Assembly: GCA_002686295.1 (NCBI GenBank)
Contig: NZBB01000012.1
Location: forward strand, 1-35,593
Source: Candidatus Woesearchaeota archaeon
Lineage (GTDB): Archaea > Nanobdellota > Nanobdellia > Woesearchaeales > GCA-2686295
Reading direction: 5' to 3'
DNA: 35,593 nucleotides
Of this stretch, positions 1 to 8,149 are shown in pieces. The position numbers and the translations under genes were made by a program. The first letter of the stretch is position 1, and the number at the start of each line of letters is the position of its first letter. A model generated the notes under the pieces. The model made no database searches. It was not told the origin of the DNA and saw only the letters and a list, made by a program, of their open reading frames with translations.

Positions 1-3000
1 CAGTTGAGTTAACACCAAAAGTATTTACTGATTTTAGATGCACATAATACATTTCTCCAGGTACAAGTGTTAAGTTTGTTATTTCATATGACACATTATT
101 TCCTACTGCAAACCACGTTTCTTCATTATCATAACCATTATTTGGATAAGTCTCTGTTCCGACTGCTAATTCATAATGATCAAAGTATTGCTCACTCGTA
201 GTGTTTGTCCAGCTAACATTTAACATAAATCTATTATCTGTTGTTGCACCCGTATCATTTATTTCTGAAGATCCTGAGATTGTTGCAGCAATAATTATTG
301 CTTTATTATCTGTTATCTGATGATTTATTGTATCATTGATTGTGAATGATAGATTGTATGTGTCGTCTGAAAGACTTTGTGTTAAGCTACATGTTTGCAA
401 ATATCTATTTCCTGAGCAGCTTATGTTTGCTCCCATCTCCCAACTACTTATGTTGTGAGCTGTTTCTTGATCCCATACATGCATTGTGCTGTTTGTACTA
501 TTTGAGATGTTCAACAGCAATGTTGGCAGGCTAACATTGTAATCATCCTCTAAAACAAATGTTATAGTTGGAGTGTTAGTAGTTAAGTTTCCTGGAATTG
601 TTGAAAGATTTATTGTTGGAGCTGAATTGTCATAGAATATTGTTATTAAGTCAGAATCCTGTCCTATTAATCCAAGCCTACTACCTTCTAATGTTATATT
701 GTTCTCCCCTTCACGTAAACTGAGCGTGATGTTAAACCATCCTTTTGGATAATTTGTGTCATAAACACTTATTGAAGTTGTAGTTGGTACTGTGGCTGTT
801 AAGTTTTCCTGCATACAAACTCGTGTATAAAATGCGTTTTCTCCTTCCCCCCAGTCGTTTGTTCTGTTTGTAATATTATATCTTTCAAAGTAAGCATTAC
901 TCTTATTGTGATTTACAAATTCAATCCATCTTCCTGGAATAAAACTCTCATTCAGCGTCTTGTTTACATATACACAATATTCTCCTTGTGATGCCTGTTG
1001 TTTTAGTGTGGTTGTTATTAAATTTAATTCTGAATCTTGAGTACTTGTGGTGTAGTTGTTGTATGGTATTAACTCTCCTTGTTCTATTGTTGCATTCACT
1101 AATGTGTTGTTTTTACCTATTACTCCAATTATGTTTGCAATGTTTGTGTCTATTAATGATTCATAAAGCCATATTCCTGCTTTTTCCGGAGTGTTTGATA
1201 TTGTGAATGTTCGTGTTTCTGAAGTATTTGTTAATCCTAAGTCATTTTCACAACTAACATCCCAGTTATATTCTCCATCTGTCAAGTTATCTAATTGAAC
1301 TCCTGTGCTTGTTCCATTCTGTACTGTTTCGTTTGTGTTGTTTAATATTGTGTTTATGTAAATGGAGCAGTTCAATGATTGGTCGAATATATCTGTAACA
1401 TTGAAGCTTAATGTTATGTTATTATTATCATCCTCTTCATAATTATCTGCAAGCAACTCTAAGCTAACTATTGGCGTCTGAGAATTAACAAGAAATTGTT
1501 TTTTCTCGCTTGTGTTGCTGTTTCCAATTACATCATTTATACTAACTGTTATGTTATGGTAACTATTAGTTAAGTTTGCATTTAACGAACATTCTTGTTG
1601 TGTTGCTGTTCCTGAACAACTAACATTTGTTGAGTTGTATATTGTTCCTGATATATTCGCCACTACTGTTGAAACATTCAAGACATAGTCATCTGAAATT
1701 GAGAAGTTTATCTTTGCATTGTTAATTGTATAATTGGTGACTAATGACAAGTTTATCGTTGGCGCTGTAATATCTGAGAATGTGTTGAATGAATCTGATA
1801 CAGGACCATAGTTCTCCAGTCTCTTAGCATCAACCTGTATAGTGTTATTTCCTGAGAACAAAGGCACCGATACATTGAACCATCCTGTTGGTTTTGATTG
1901 ATTATAAGCTGAAACTGAATCGCTTGTGTTTATATCTTCTCTTAGAGACGGAGTTATGTTTATTTGATATCTGTCTGCAAATTCCGTTGTGTCGATTATT
2001 TCATATCTTTCCCAGTTTGGTGGTTGATGGTTTGAAAATTCTGTGAAATTACCTACTCCAAAACCTGCTGGTAAGGATCCTTCTTTATTTATGTAAAAGA
2101 AACCATTGCCTGCTATTTGTGATTCATTTATTGTCGCCGTTCCTGTTTTACTTGATGTTTCTGTTGTCAGTGTTGAATTTATATACTGACTTGCTTCTTG
2201 CTGTGCATAAACTGTTACATTTGTATTTAGTCCACTTCTGTTCACATATCCATAGATGTTTATTCTTGTATCACTTGTTAAATTGATTGGAGTGAATATT
2301 ACTGGTTTGTCAGGTGTTACATCTACTGTAAAGCTTTTTGTTTCTGAAGTGTTGTTGTTTCCTGCAAGATCTTCACAGCTGATATTCCAGTTATAGTTTC
2401 CGTCGGCTAAGAATTTATTTACAAATTCAGTTTTAGTGTCGTTTTGTACTGTGCTGTTTGTTTCGTTCAAAACACCATTTATTATTAGGTCACAATCCAG
2501 AGTGTTTGAATAAGCATCTGTTACATTAAATGTGAAGTTAAAATTGTTTTGATCCAGATAAGTATAACTATCTATTGGATTTGATAAATTCATTGTAGGG
2601 TTTGAAGTGTCTAAAAGAACATACGCTGTTTTTATTGGCGTTTCGTTGTTTCTGGCATCATCTCCTGAAAAGTACTTTACTGTGTTGTTTCCTTCTGAAT
2701 TGATTGTTTGAGAATTTGCAGCTGTTGGTGTACAACCAACTCCTTGACATGAATAGTTTGTTATCGGGCTAAGATCATCGTTATCAGATGTAAAATTAAC
2801 TATTATGCTACTAACACTTTTCCATTCACTTGGAGCATCTGTGCTTGATATTGGTGCTAAGTTGTCAATACCGATAATATTTTCTGAAGAAGACATAGAT
2901 CCATTGTTGTTACTGCAGTTAACATACCATGTATGTGTTCCATTATCCAAAGTTTTATTGGCTAATATTGTTGTAGTAACATTCTCCAAAACATTAGACT

Positions 3001-3229
3001 CGTTTCCATAATTATCATCATCTATGTATAGTGTACAATTAGCAAGTGCAATAGGTCCTCCAGTCCAATTGAAACGGAAATCTATAGTGTCGTTTGTTCC
3101 GTTTATCCACCCTGAAGCTGATAAATCTGCAGGATCATAAATTGTAACATAACTGATAGCAGCACTTACTAGCAATACAACTAACAAAAACAATATTGCT
3201 CCGAATCCTATTATGCTCTTATTTCTCAT
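1..3229 (-). CDS. Giant Ig-like repeat cell-surface protein (C-terminus beyond window)
   Basis: An open frame of 1076 codons without a stop runs off the left edge, so the C-terminus is missing. The N-terminus has one hydrophobic segment (MRNKSIIGFGAILFLLVVLL) that could be a signal anchor or a pilin-like leader. The rest is beta-rich, full of N-x-S/T sequons, with paired cysteines in motifs such as NWNISCE and NWDVSCE. Two copies of a roughly 380-residue module are visible: landmarks NWxxSCE, SETxxFT, GWFN and APTINLS recur about 1.1 kb apart. The last visible part looks fibronectin III-like (HYELAVG, YYVHLKSVNTFG). Role as an adhesin, S-layer-associated or cell-contact protein is inferred. 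The ATG at 3229 lies inside the end of the upstream HTH gene (11-nt overlap), which suggests translational coupling. I see no enzymatic domain. Confidence 0.85.
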   Translation of the reverse strand, partial: MRNKSIIGFGAILFLLVVLLVSAAISYVTIYDPADLSASGWINGTNDTIDFRFNWTGGPIALANCTLYIDDDNYGNESNVLENVTTTILANKTLDNGTHTWYVNCSNNNGSMSSSENIIGIDNLAPISSTDAPSEWKSVSSIIVNFTSDNDDLSPITNYSCQGVGCTPTAANSQTINSEGNNTVKYFSGDDARNNETPIKTAYVLLDTSNPTMNLSNPIDSYTYLDQNNFNFTFNVTDAYSNTLDCDLIINGVLNETNSTVQNDTKTEFVNKFLADGNYNWNISCEDLAGNNNTSETKSFTVDVTPDKPVIFTPINLTSDTRINIYGYVNRSGLNTNVTVYAQQEASQYINSTLTTETSSKTGTATINESQIAGNGFFYINKEGSLPAGFGVGNFTEFSNHQPPNWERYEIIDTTEFADRYQINITPSLREDINTSDSVSAYNQSKPTGWFNVSVPLFSGNNTIQVDAKRLENYGPVSDSFNTFSDITAPTINLSLVTNYTINNAKINFSISDDYVLNVSTVVANISGTIYNSTNVSCSGTATQQECSLNANLTNSYHNITVSINDVIGNSNTSEKKQFLVNSQTPIVSLELLADNYEEDDNNNITLSFNVTDIFDQSLNCSIYINTILNNTNETVQNGTSTGVQLDNLTDGEYNWDVSCENDLGLTNTSETRTFTISNTPEKAGIWLYESLIDTNIANIIGVIGKNNTLVNATIEQGELIPYNNYTTSTQDSELNLITTTLKQQASQGEYCVYVNKTLNESFIPGRWIEFVNHNKSNAYFERYNITNRTNDWGEGENAFYTRVCMQENLTATVPTTTSISVYDTNYPKGWFNITLSLREGENNITLEGSRLGLIGQDSDLITIFYDNSAPTINLSTIPGNLTTNTPTITFVLEDDYNVSLPTLLLNISNSTNSTMHVWDQETAHNISSWEMGANISCSGNRYLQTCSLTQSLSDDTYNLSFTINDTINHQITDNKAIIIAATISGSSEINDTGATTDNRFMLNVSWTNTTSEQYFDHYELAVGTETYPNNGYDNEETWFAVGNNVSYEITNLTLVPGEMYYVHLKSVNTFGVNST

Positions 3230-3407
3230 CTTTCAAATTCACCATTAGGGCTGTGCCTATCTTTGTTATTGTAAGCTGTTCACGATACATTTTTATCAGG
3301 TCGCGTACAGTTCCCATTTCTATTTCAAAATGTTTTGAGATTGATGTATAGGTTTGATTAGGATTATTCTCTAAGAATTTTGTAAACTCGACTCTATCAG
3401 GGATTAT
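3219..3407 (-). CDS. Mini helix-turn-helix protein, 62 aa, apparent non-canonical start
   Basis: An open frame coding for about 62 residues ends TAA at 3219, overlapping the first 11 nt of the surface-protein gene. It begins IIPDRVEFTKFLENNPNQTY and continues with TSISKHFEIEMGTVRDLIK, which reads as a compact HTH (helix, turn, recognition helix). No ATG, GTG or TTG occurs before residue 31; an in-frame TGA lies at 3414-3416. A strong archaeal ribosome site, GGTGAT, sits 5 nt before an ATA codon at 3405-3407, so initiation at ATA (or the next codon, ATC) is the best guess. A start at Met31 would cut the HTH in half. A sequencing error of ATG to ATA, or a decaying gene, is possible. Likely an autoregulator or regulator of the surface protein (inference). 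Confidence 0.6.
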   Translation of the reverse strand: MIPDRVEFTKFLENNPNQTYTSISKHFEIEMGTVRDLIKMYREQLTITKIGTALMVNLKDEK

Positions 3408-3419
3408 TTTAAATCACCG

Positions 3420-3463
3420 TTGTTTTCTCTTTAATATCAATTAAAAACAATTGTTTTCTCTTT
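3420..3463 (-). promoter_or_regulatory. Candidate operator: two 13-nt direct repeats and a 14-nt palindrome
   Basis: The 13-mer TTGTTTTCTCTTT (plus-strand sense) occurs at 3420-3432 and again at 3451-3463, 31 bp apart, close to three helical turns. The second copy partly overlaps a perfect palindrome AAAACAATTGTTTT (3444-3457). The block lies in the leader between the TATA box near 3570 and the ribosome site of the mini-HTH gene. It could be a binding site for that HTH protein or an RNA element of the leader; no direct evidence. Confidence 0.4.
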
Positions 3464-3561
3464 TTTTTAAGAAAAAAAGCTTGAAAACGCTTTCTTTCAC
3501 ACATTTTAACTTTTCAATACTTGATAACCAATATCTAATGATGTTTTTATAAAATCTCCTA

Positions 3562-3577
3562 CTATATAAATATTTTG
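3562..3577 (-). promoter_or_regulatory. TATA-box promoter for HTH/surface-protein operon
   Basis: On the minus strand the sequence reads CCAAAATATTTATATAG, an A-rich BRE-like stretch followed by a strong archaeal TATA box. It lies just beyond the stop of the M50 gene at 3592. Transcription would start near 3537-3545, giving a leader of about 130 nt before the mini-HTH gene, unusually long for this window. Confidence 0.55.
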
Positions 3578-3591
3578 GTGGGAAAAACTTT

Positions 3592-4149
3592 TTAGAAAAA
3601 AGCATTAAGCAAATTTGAATAGACACTAAAGCCGTCAATACCAGGTATTGGCAACATATTCAAAATAAATAAGAAACCATTTATCTTTTTTGTTAGCAGT
3701 AAATAATAAGTTTTTTTCCTGTCAAGCTTCAGGTTCTTAAGAGCAAAAGAAGAACCAATCCAAAAAAGTGCATGCATTAAAGGACCTGCAAAAGAAATCA
3801 TTGCAAACTGCAAATTCGTACCTGTTCCAAGAATAGAAACAAAACCCGGAACAAAGAATATGAAACCAAAATTCATCAATTTCAACAAAATACCCAATCC
3901 TAGAAAAGTATAATGTGCATGAAATGTGGCTTGCATTCCGAAACTCAGAGCAAAAAACTTGTGTGCCAACTCATGAAAAATTATGGCAGGTACAACAACA
4001 GAACAGGCAAACCAAAAATTGCCCCAATTAAAACCTGATTTGAAATCAACCAGAACATCTTTCGGTCTATTTTTGAAAACATTCATAAAAATATATCCAA
4101 TACCAAAAGTCATTATTATAGCGTCAATAAATTCTTGAAAAACAAACAT
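3592..4149 (-). CDS. M50 (site-2-protease-like) intramembrane metalloprotease, copy 1
   Basis: A 185-residue polytopic membrane protein. The zinc site HELAH is at residues 59-63 in a hydrophobic helix, and the third ligand motif NMLPIPGIDG is at 164-173 with Asp172; together they are the signature of peptidase family M50. A GxxxxLxFAMISFAGPLMH segment in the middle matches the small-residue-rich core of this family. Such enzymes cut substrates inside the membrane (regulated intramembrane proteolysis) or degrade leftover signal peptides. No PDZ or CBS domain is present. It starts at ATG, 39 nt after the secreted Cys-rich gene, so the two are probably co-transcribed; a second, divergent M50 lies just beyond that gene. 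The substrate is unknown. Confidence 0.85.
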   Translation of the reverse strand: MFVFQEFIDAIIMTFGIGYIFMNVFKNRPKDVLVDFKSGFNWGNFWFACSVVVPAIIFHELAHKFFALSFGMQATFHAHYTFLGLGILLKLMNFGFIFFVPGFVSILGTGTNLQFAMISFAGPLMHALFWIGSSFALKNLKLDRKKTYYLLLTKKINGFLFILNMLPIPGIDGFSVYSNLLNAFF

Positions 4150-4188
4150 GATAGTATTTAGAGAATCTGTTTTTTAAAAAATTTGTGT

Positions 4189-4770
4189 TTAGCAACAAAG
4201 AACAGATGTGAAAGAATTCTCTTTAACATCACCAGCGTCTTGCAAAGAACAATAACCTGCAAAAGTTCTGACTCTAACATCACAATTACCAAATTCATTA
4301 GAAGAGTCTTTGAACTGCAAACCACTACAAGAACTATCACTTGAGGAATAATAGCTTACTGTTTTAGCCTTATTGGTCATTAAGCAAGAATCATAACCAG
4401 AAACTTTGCAAGCAGTTTTTCCAGTCATGGCTTTAATCTTTGAATAACCTTTATTATCAAGATTTATCCAAGAGCATTTTTTATCAGAAATATCCTGAAC
4501 AGAACTAACAACCGCTTTCCCTCCAATATTACTATTCTTAAATGAGAATACAGACTTTGTTATTTCAAAATCTAAATTTTTAAAAAAGTCTTTACTAAGA
4601 GCTAAAATTTTTGGAGATTCAACAGTTTTTTTTAAAAATGTAGAGTCTTGATTTGATTTCTTTACAACATTAGCAGTTGGACTTACTTGATTAAAAGATA
4701 ATGTCATCATAAAAAAAGCTAAAATTAGAACTATAGCCATAAAATGAATATCATGTTCATGATTTCCCAT
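4189..4770 (-). CDS. Secreted or membrane-anchored eight-cysteine protein, unknown function
   Basis: A 193-residue protein I do not recognise. Residues about 9-28 are hydrophobic (MAIVLILAFFMMTLSF), a signal peptide or anchor. The exported part has eight cysteines, all in the C-terminal two thirds (KKCSW, TACKV, DSCLM, SSCSG, GNCDV, GYCSL and a terminal CC), enough for four disulfides, and is rich in Ser, Lys and Asn. The ATG at 4770 follows a GGGGTG ribosome site and a TTTAAATAC TATA-like element. It sits between two M50 proteases on the same strand, which makes it a candidate substrate or partner (inference). The frame has good coding character and no overlapping better candidate. Confidence 0.7.
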   Translation of the reverse strand: MGNHEHDIHFMAIVLILAFFMMTLSFNQVSPTANVVKKSNQDSTFLKKTVESPKILALSKDFFKNLDFEITKSVFSFKNSNIGGKAVVSSVQDISDKKCSWINLDNKGYSKIKAMTGKTACKVSGYDSCLMTNKAKTVSYYSSSDSSCSGLQFKDSSNEFGNCDVRVRTFAGYCSLQDAGDVKENSFTSVLCC

Positions 4771-4818
4771 AAAGCACCCCTAAATAAATCCAATACTAAT
4801 GAAAGTATTTAAAGTTTT

Positions 4819-4851
4819 CTAAATACCGTCTAAATACCGTTTAAATACTGA
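4819..4851. repeat. Three tandem 11-bp units (CTAAATACCGT)
   Basis: Plus-strand units CTAAATACCGT (4819-4829), CTAAATACCGT (4830-4840) and TTAAATACTGA (4841-4851); the first two are identical and the third has three changes. The 11-bp period is one helical turn, as in cooperative protein-binding sites. The array covers the stop codon of the upstream M50 gene and precedes the TATA-like box of the Cys-rich secreted gene. Confidence 0.6.
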
Positions 4852-5446
4852 TGAAATTGACTGCAAAGAACAATATTAGTAAAGAAGGTACAATTACTGC
4901 AGCATAAGCTTTCTTGCTCCATATCAAAACCTTTTTTCCATCTAAAATAAAGAAAGGCAACATATTGAAAAAAGCCAAGAAAGCATTCACCCAAACACCA
5001 TAAGAAGCTAATTCTTGAATTATATCTAAACCAAAACTATTGGCTAAAAAAAAGATAATTAAAAAAAACAGAGACAAAAAAATGTTCATAACAGGTCCTG
5101 CAATCGATATTTTCCCATTTTGAGCTCTTGAAACTCGTCCTGAAATCATAACTGCTCCTGGAGCAGCTATCAAAAAGCCGAAAAAACTCATTATTAAAGC
5201 AAGTACCAACATCTGAATATTAGCTCTGAACTCTGCAAAACAACCATACCTTTGAGCAACAATTTTATGACCAAGTTCGTGAAGAAGAAAACCAGAACCA
5301 ACAGTAAAAGATGCAAAAATAACAGATTTTATTATATTTAAAGAGAATAAATTTCCTCCATTCAACAATATTCCAAAAGCCAGACTTATGAAAATCCAAG
5401 CTTCTAAAAGATCATGTATTTCTCTCTTCGAAGTTCTTATTTTCAT
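4841..5446 (-). CDS. M50 (site-2-protease-like) intramembrane metalloprotease, copy 2
   Basis: A 201-residue membrane protein with the M50 zinc motif HELGH (56-60) and the distal motif NMLPFFILDG (161-170, Asp169). The middle segment GKISIAGPVMNIFLSLFF is the usual M50 G-x-x-N-x-x-L core. I start it at ATG 5446; a TTG one codon upstream is less likely. A TATA box (TTTATAAAC on the minus strand near 5478) lies upstream. It is only distantly similar to the copy at 3592-4149, so the two are old paralogues rather than a recent duplication. Likely role: cleavage of membrane-embedded substrates, possibly tied to the secreted and surface proteins downstream. Confidence 0.85.
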   Translation of the reverse strand: MKIRTSKREIHDLLEAWIFISLAFGILLNGGNLFSLNIIKSVIFASFTVGSGFLLHELGHKIVAQRYGCFAEFRANIQMLVLALIMSFFGFLIAAPGAVMISGRVSRAQNGKISIAGPVMNIFLSLFFLIIFFLANSFGLDIIQELASYGVWVNAFLAFFNMLPFFILDGKKVLIWSKKAYAAVIVPSLLILFFAVNFISI

Positions 5447-5525
5447 CAAATTGTAAGAACTTATTTTTGTTTATAAAATTTGTTAAACAAACTATGACTA
5501 CTCAAGAATAGATAAAATCAAAAAG

Positions 5526-5538
5526 TTTATATAATTAG
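5526..5538 (+). promoter_or_regulatory. TATA box upstream of 5567 gene
   Basis: AGTTTATATAATT lies about 30-40 bp before the GTG start at 5567. Expected transcription start is around 5555-5560, so the leader would be very short. Confidence 0.5.
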
Positions 5539-5566
5539 TTTGATTTCAAAAAAATAAGGGCTCAAG

Positions 5567-6064
5567 GTGGATAGCAAAGGACCAATTTTAATAAGTTATT
5601 TGTCTCAAATAATACTAATAATAATTCTTTTTCAAGCAAGCGATTTATTAAAAGCATTTACAAATATTGCATTGATGGCTTCATTATTATTGGTTATAAC
5701 AACCATGGCAAAAGAGAAAAGATTAGCATTTAGTCAAAAATACTCTTTTTTCACATTCATAATACTAGCACTATTTGTATTTATTAATATTTCAAGTAAA
5801 ACATCAGATTCATTGTCGATATTAATCATACTGTCTTTAATAATAGGATTTTTTCTGACAGCTTTCTCAAAAGAAGAAACAACTGAAACAAAAATTGTTG
5901 ATTTAGAAATGCCTAAAAAACCAAGAATAGTGTCTGCCAAAGATAGTTTGAAATATCATTCAACAGATTGCGGATATGTCAACAATGCAAAAGAATTAAA
6001 ATTTTTCAACTCTGAAAAACAGGCAGAAGCAATGGGCTTAAATCCATGCAAGATGTGTCAATAA
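5567..6064 (+). CDS. Four-helix membrane protein with Ada-like metal-binding C-terminal motif
   Basis: A 165-residue protein with GTG start. Four hydrophobic helices fill residues about 8-110. The cytoplasmic-type tail carries YHSTDCGYV (about 129-137) and ends NPCKMCQ. This H-x-x-x-C ... C-x-x-C layout, with a FxxxxQAEAMGxxPC segment between, matches the small Ada-type zinc-binding module also found at the ends of secreted nucleases and ComEC-like proteins. The module usually binds a metal and possibly DNA; the specific role here is unknown. The stop overlaps the convergent nucS stop by 7 nt (6058-6064). No ATG start is available without losing the first helix, so GTG is chosen. Confidence 0.65.
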   Translation: MDSKGPILISYLSQIILIIILFQASDLLKAFTNIALMASLLLVITTMAKEKRLAFSQKYSFFTFIILALFVFINISSKTSDSLSILIILSLIIGFFLTAFSKEETTETKIVDLEMPKKPRIVSAKDSLKYHSTDCGYVNNAKELKFFNSEKQAEAMGLNPCKMCQ

Positions 6065-6795
6065 TTAGATAAATTTTTCTGATTTTTATTATGTCTGACA
6101 AGCCTCATAGGAGAATTAACAAGCTTCCAGGAAAAACCCCATTTTTTAAGCATCTCTTCCGCATTTGGAGCAATTTTTGGAGAAGCAATTATTCCTGAAA
6201 CATTCTTAACACCTCTCAATTCTTTTATTTTTTCAACATAACGCCTAAGCTGTTGAACAGCATCTAAACCAGCAGTATAGCGTTTACATTCTATAATTAC
6301 TAATGTTCCATTATTGTCATGCCCAAAAACATCTATGAATCCAAACTTAGTATGCTCCTCTCTACTAAGAGGTTTAAAATTCTTACTTATAAGAACAGGA
6401 TTTTGCTTTATCATATCACTCATATCAGCTTCTGTTCCAGCAAGTAATTGTTTTTGACCATCATCTAATTTTCTAGACATAAAAGAATAAACTCTACTTA
6501 TTTCTAACTCCAAATATTCTTTTGTTGAAGAATTATAAGCTTTGAACAAAATATCATATTCTTGTTTTATTATCTCAACACAACCTCCTGCCTTCATATA
6601 ATTTATAGGATTTCCTCCTTCTGGTTGATGAACAAAAATTGTTCCATCTTGTTTTACGCCAACTAAACGATCCCCCTTTCCTAGAGACGCTTCAGCTCTT
6701 CCACTATAAACTATTTTGCATTTACAGAAAAACACGATGAATTCTTTTTTATTAGCAGATTCTTCAAACTTATATTCAAATTCCCTCAAATCCAT
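6058..6795 (-). CDS. nucS: NucS/EndoMS mismatch-specific endonuclease
   Basis: A 245-residue protein of normal family length. The N-terminal half is the beta-barrel-like DNA-binding/dimer domain; the C-terminal half is a restriction-enzyme-like nuclease. Catalytic residues seen: Glu122 (TEADMSDMI), Asp155 (FIDVFG), Glu169 and Lys171 (IIECKR), and Gln182 in QQLRRYVE. EndoMS/NucS cuts both strands at mismatches and replaces MutS-MutL in many archaea and actinobacteria; archaeal members bind PCNA through a C-terminal peptide. Here the protein ends QKNLSNY, a shortened PIP-box-like sequence lacking the last aromatic residue. It is 43 nt from nre on the same strand, suggesting a shared repair unit. 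Confidence 0.93.
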   Translation of the reverse strand: MDLREFEYKFEESANKKEFIVFFCKCKIVYSGRAEASLGKGDRLVGVKQDGTIFVHQPEGGNPINYMKAGGCVEIIKQEYDILFKAYNSSTKEYLELEISRVYSFMSRKLDDGQKQLLAGTEADMSDMIKQNPVLISKNFKPLSREEHTKFGFIDVFGHDNNGTLVIIECKRYTAGLDAVQQLRRYVEKIKELRGVKNVSGIIASPKIAPNAEEMLKKWGFSWKLVNSPMRLVRHNKNQKNLSNY

Positions 6796-6838
6796 TAAAT
6801 TAAAGAAAAGAACACTCTTAAAAAAGCTTACGGAATTA

Positions 6839-8056
6839 TTAAAAATAACTGCTTATCTTTAGTTGATTCTTTAAATCTTTTAATAACTTGCTTTTATTCA
6901 ATAGTTCTTTAACATCATAACCAAACTCTTTTTTCACTAAAGTCTTAACATATGTTAACATTGATTTCTTGCTGTCAAAAATAACTGGTTTATTAGACAA
7001 CGTCTTTCTGACGGTCTGTCTTACAACCCATACACCAAGAGGAACCCAATAATCATCAGTTACAAAACGAAGAAGTAACGCTGCTCCCTGTCTTTTCTTT
7101 TTCTTCAAAAACTCTGTTACTGGCAATCTTGCAGCATAATAACCTCCAACAGTATTAAAAGCATATTTTTTTCTTCCATCATAATTTTCAAAATCAGCGA
7201 ATGTTTTTAGCTCCTTAAGTTTCCAAGGCTCATCAGGCATATAGGTTTCAAACAATTCATAACTCCAAATATCTGGGAAAAACATTATCACATAAAAATT
7301 ACCCATATAGTCTCCTGTGAAAACAGAATAGTCTATTTTATTATTAAAATCTTTAATATTGTCTATGTTCTTCTTTCCAATAGTATCATCGACAGCAGTT
7401 ATAGACCACCTTGTCGGAACAAGCTTTCTCTCAGTTTTAACTCCTAATGTACCTGCACTCAAAAGCTTTGTCAAATAGTGTTCATCGAAATTTTTTTTGT
7501 TAAGATAATCAATTGCTTTAGTTGCTTTCAAATCAGTATCTGAGAAAACCTTGTCAACTTTTGAAGGAATTTTAGGATTCTCTGTTATAGATGCTTTTTT
7601 AAGCTTCACAGTCGGACCATAAGGAGTTATATCTTCTGAAACTTTCAAAGTATATCTTGGTTGTTTATTGAGATTAACCTCTAAATCAACAGGTTCTTTT
7701 GCCATACCTATTTCCTGTGTTAAATCCAGCAACCTATCATTGAAAGACTTGACATTTAGCTGGAAGTTTGAGTTTATCAAAAAACTTCTTAAAGAAACAA
7801 TCTTAGGAATATCAAACCCTTTTTCATACCAAAGTAAAGGATCATCATACTCAGCAGTTATTTTTTCATTTGATAATAATCCGACATTAACTTTTGGATA
7901 TCCATGCTTTCCAACAAAAATATTTGGTGCTTCTCCAAAAAAATCTTTCTTTGGTTTTGAATGTTTTTTAGTTAATTCATTCAAACGTTTGTAAAATAAA
8001 TGTGCATTCTTCAAAACCGGATGCTCTTCGTTTTTCTTTCTATCAGACTTAACCAT
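6839..8056 (-). CDS. nreA: Nre family archaeal DNA repair protein with C-terminal PIP box
   Basis: A 405-residue protein matching the archaeal Nre (NreA/NreB, DUF650-652) family, known from halophiles to help repair DNA damage. Family-like landmarks are FVGKHGYPKVNVG near the N-terminus, SSMxxx-type region replaced here by NFQLNVKS, VPTRWSITAVDD in the middle, and WxYELFETYMP. The last eight residues, QLKISSYF (398-405), are a textbook PCNA-interacting (PIP) box: Q, two residues, I, two residues, Tyr-Phe. The N-terminal cysteine-rich ribbon described for many Nre proteins is absent; the protein begins directly with charged residues. It lies upstream of nucS on the same strand. The number of the paralogue (A or B) is not certain. 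Confidence 0.85.
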   Translation of the reverse strand: MVKSDRKKNEEHPVLKNAHLFYKRLNELTKKHSKPKKDFFGEAPNIFVGKHGYPKVNVGLLSNEKITAEYDDPLLWYEKGFDIPKIVSLRSFLINSNFQLNVKSFNDRLLDLTQEIGMAKEPVDLEVNLNKQPRYTLKVSEDITPYGPTVKLKKASITENPKIPSKVDKVFSDTDLKATKAIDYLNKKNFDEHYLTKLLSAGTLGVKTERKLVPTRWSITAVDDTIGKKNIDNIKDFNNKIDYSVFTGDYMGNFYVIMFFPDIWSYELFETYMPDEPWKLKELKTFADFENYDGRKKYAFNTVGGYYAARLPVTEFLKKKKRQGAALLLRFVTDDYWVPLGVWVVRQTVRKTLSNKPVIFDSKKSMLTYVKTLVKKEFGYDVKELLNKSKLLKDLKNQLKISSYF

Positions 8057-8149
8057 CCCAAAAAAAGAAAGTTGTCAAGTTATTAAAAATTTTTCAAAAA
8101 AACATTTCGCGTCAAAAACTTTAAAAATAACCCTTAAATTCTTTTTTAT

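Noticed and set aside
988..1206. Plus-strand frames of 60-72 residues inside 1-3229
   Set aside because: Leu/Cys-rich shadows of the large minus-strand surface-protein frame.
3441..3638. 65-residue minus-strand frame between the M50 gene and the mini-HTH gene
   Set aside because: Overlaps the end of the M50 gene, has no protein-like pattern, and covers the promoter and leader region.
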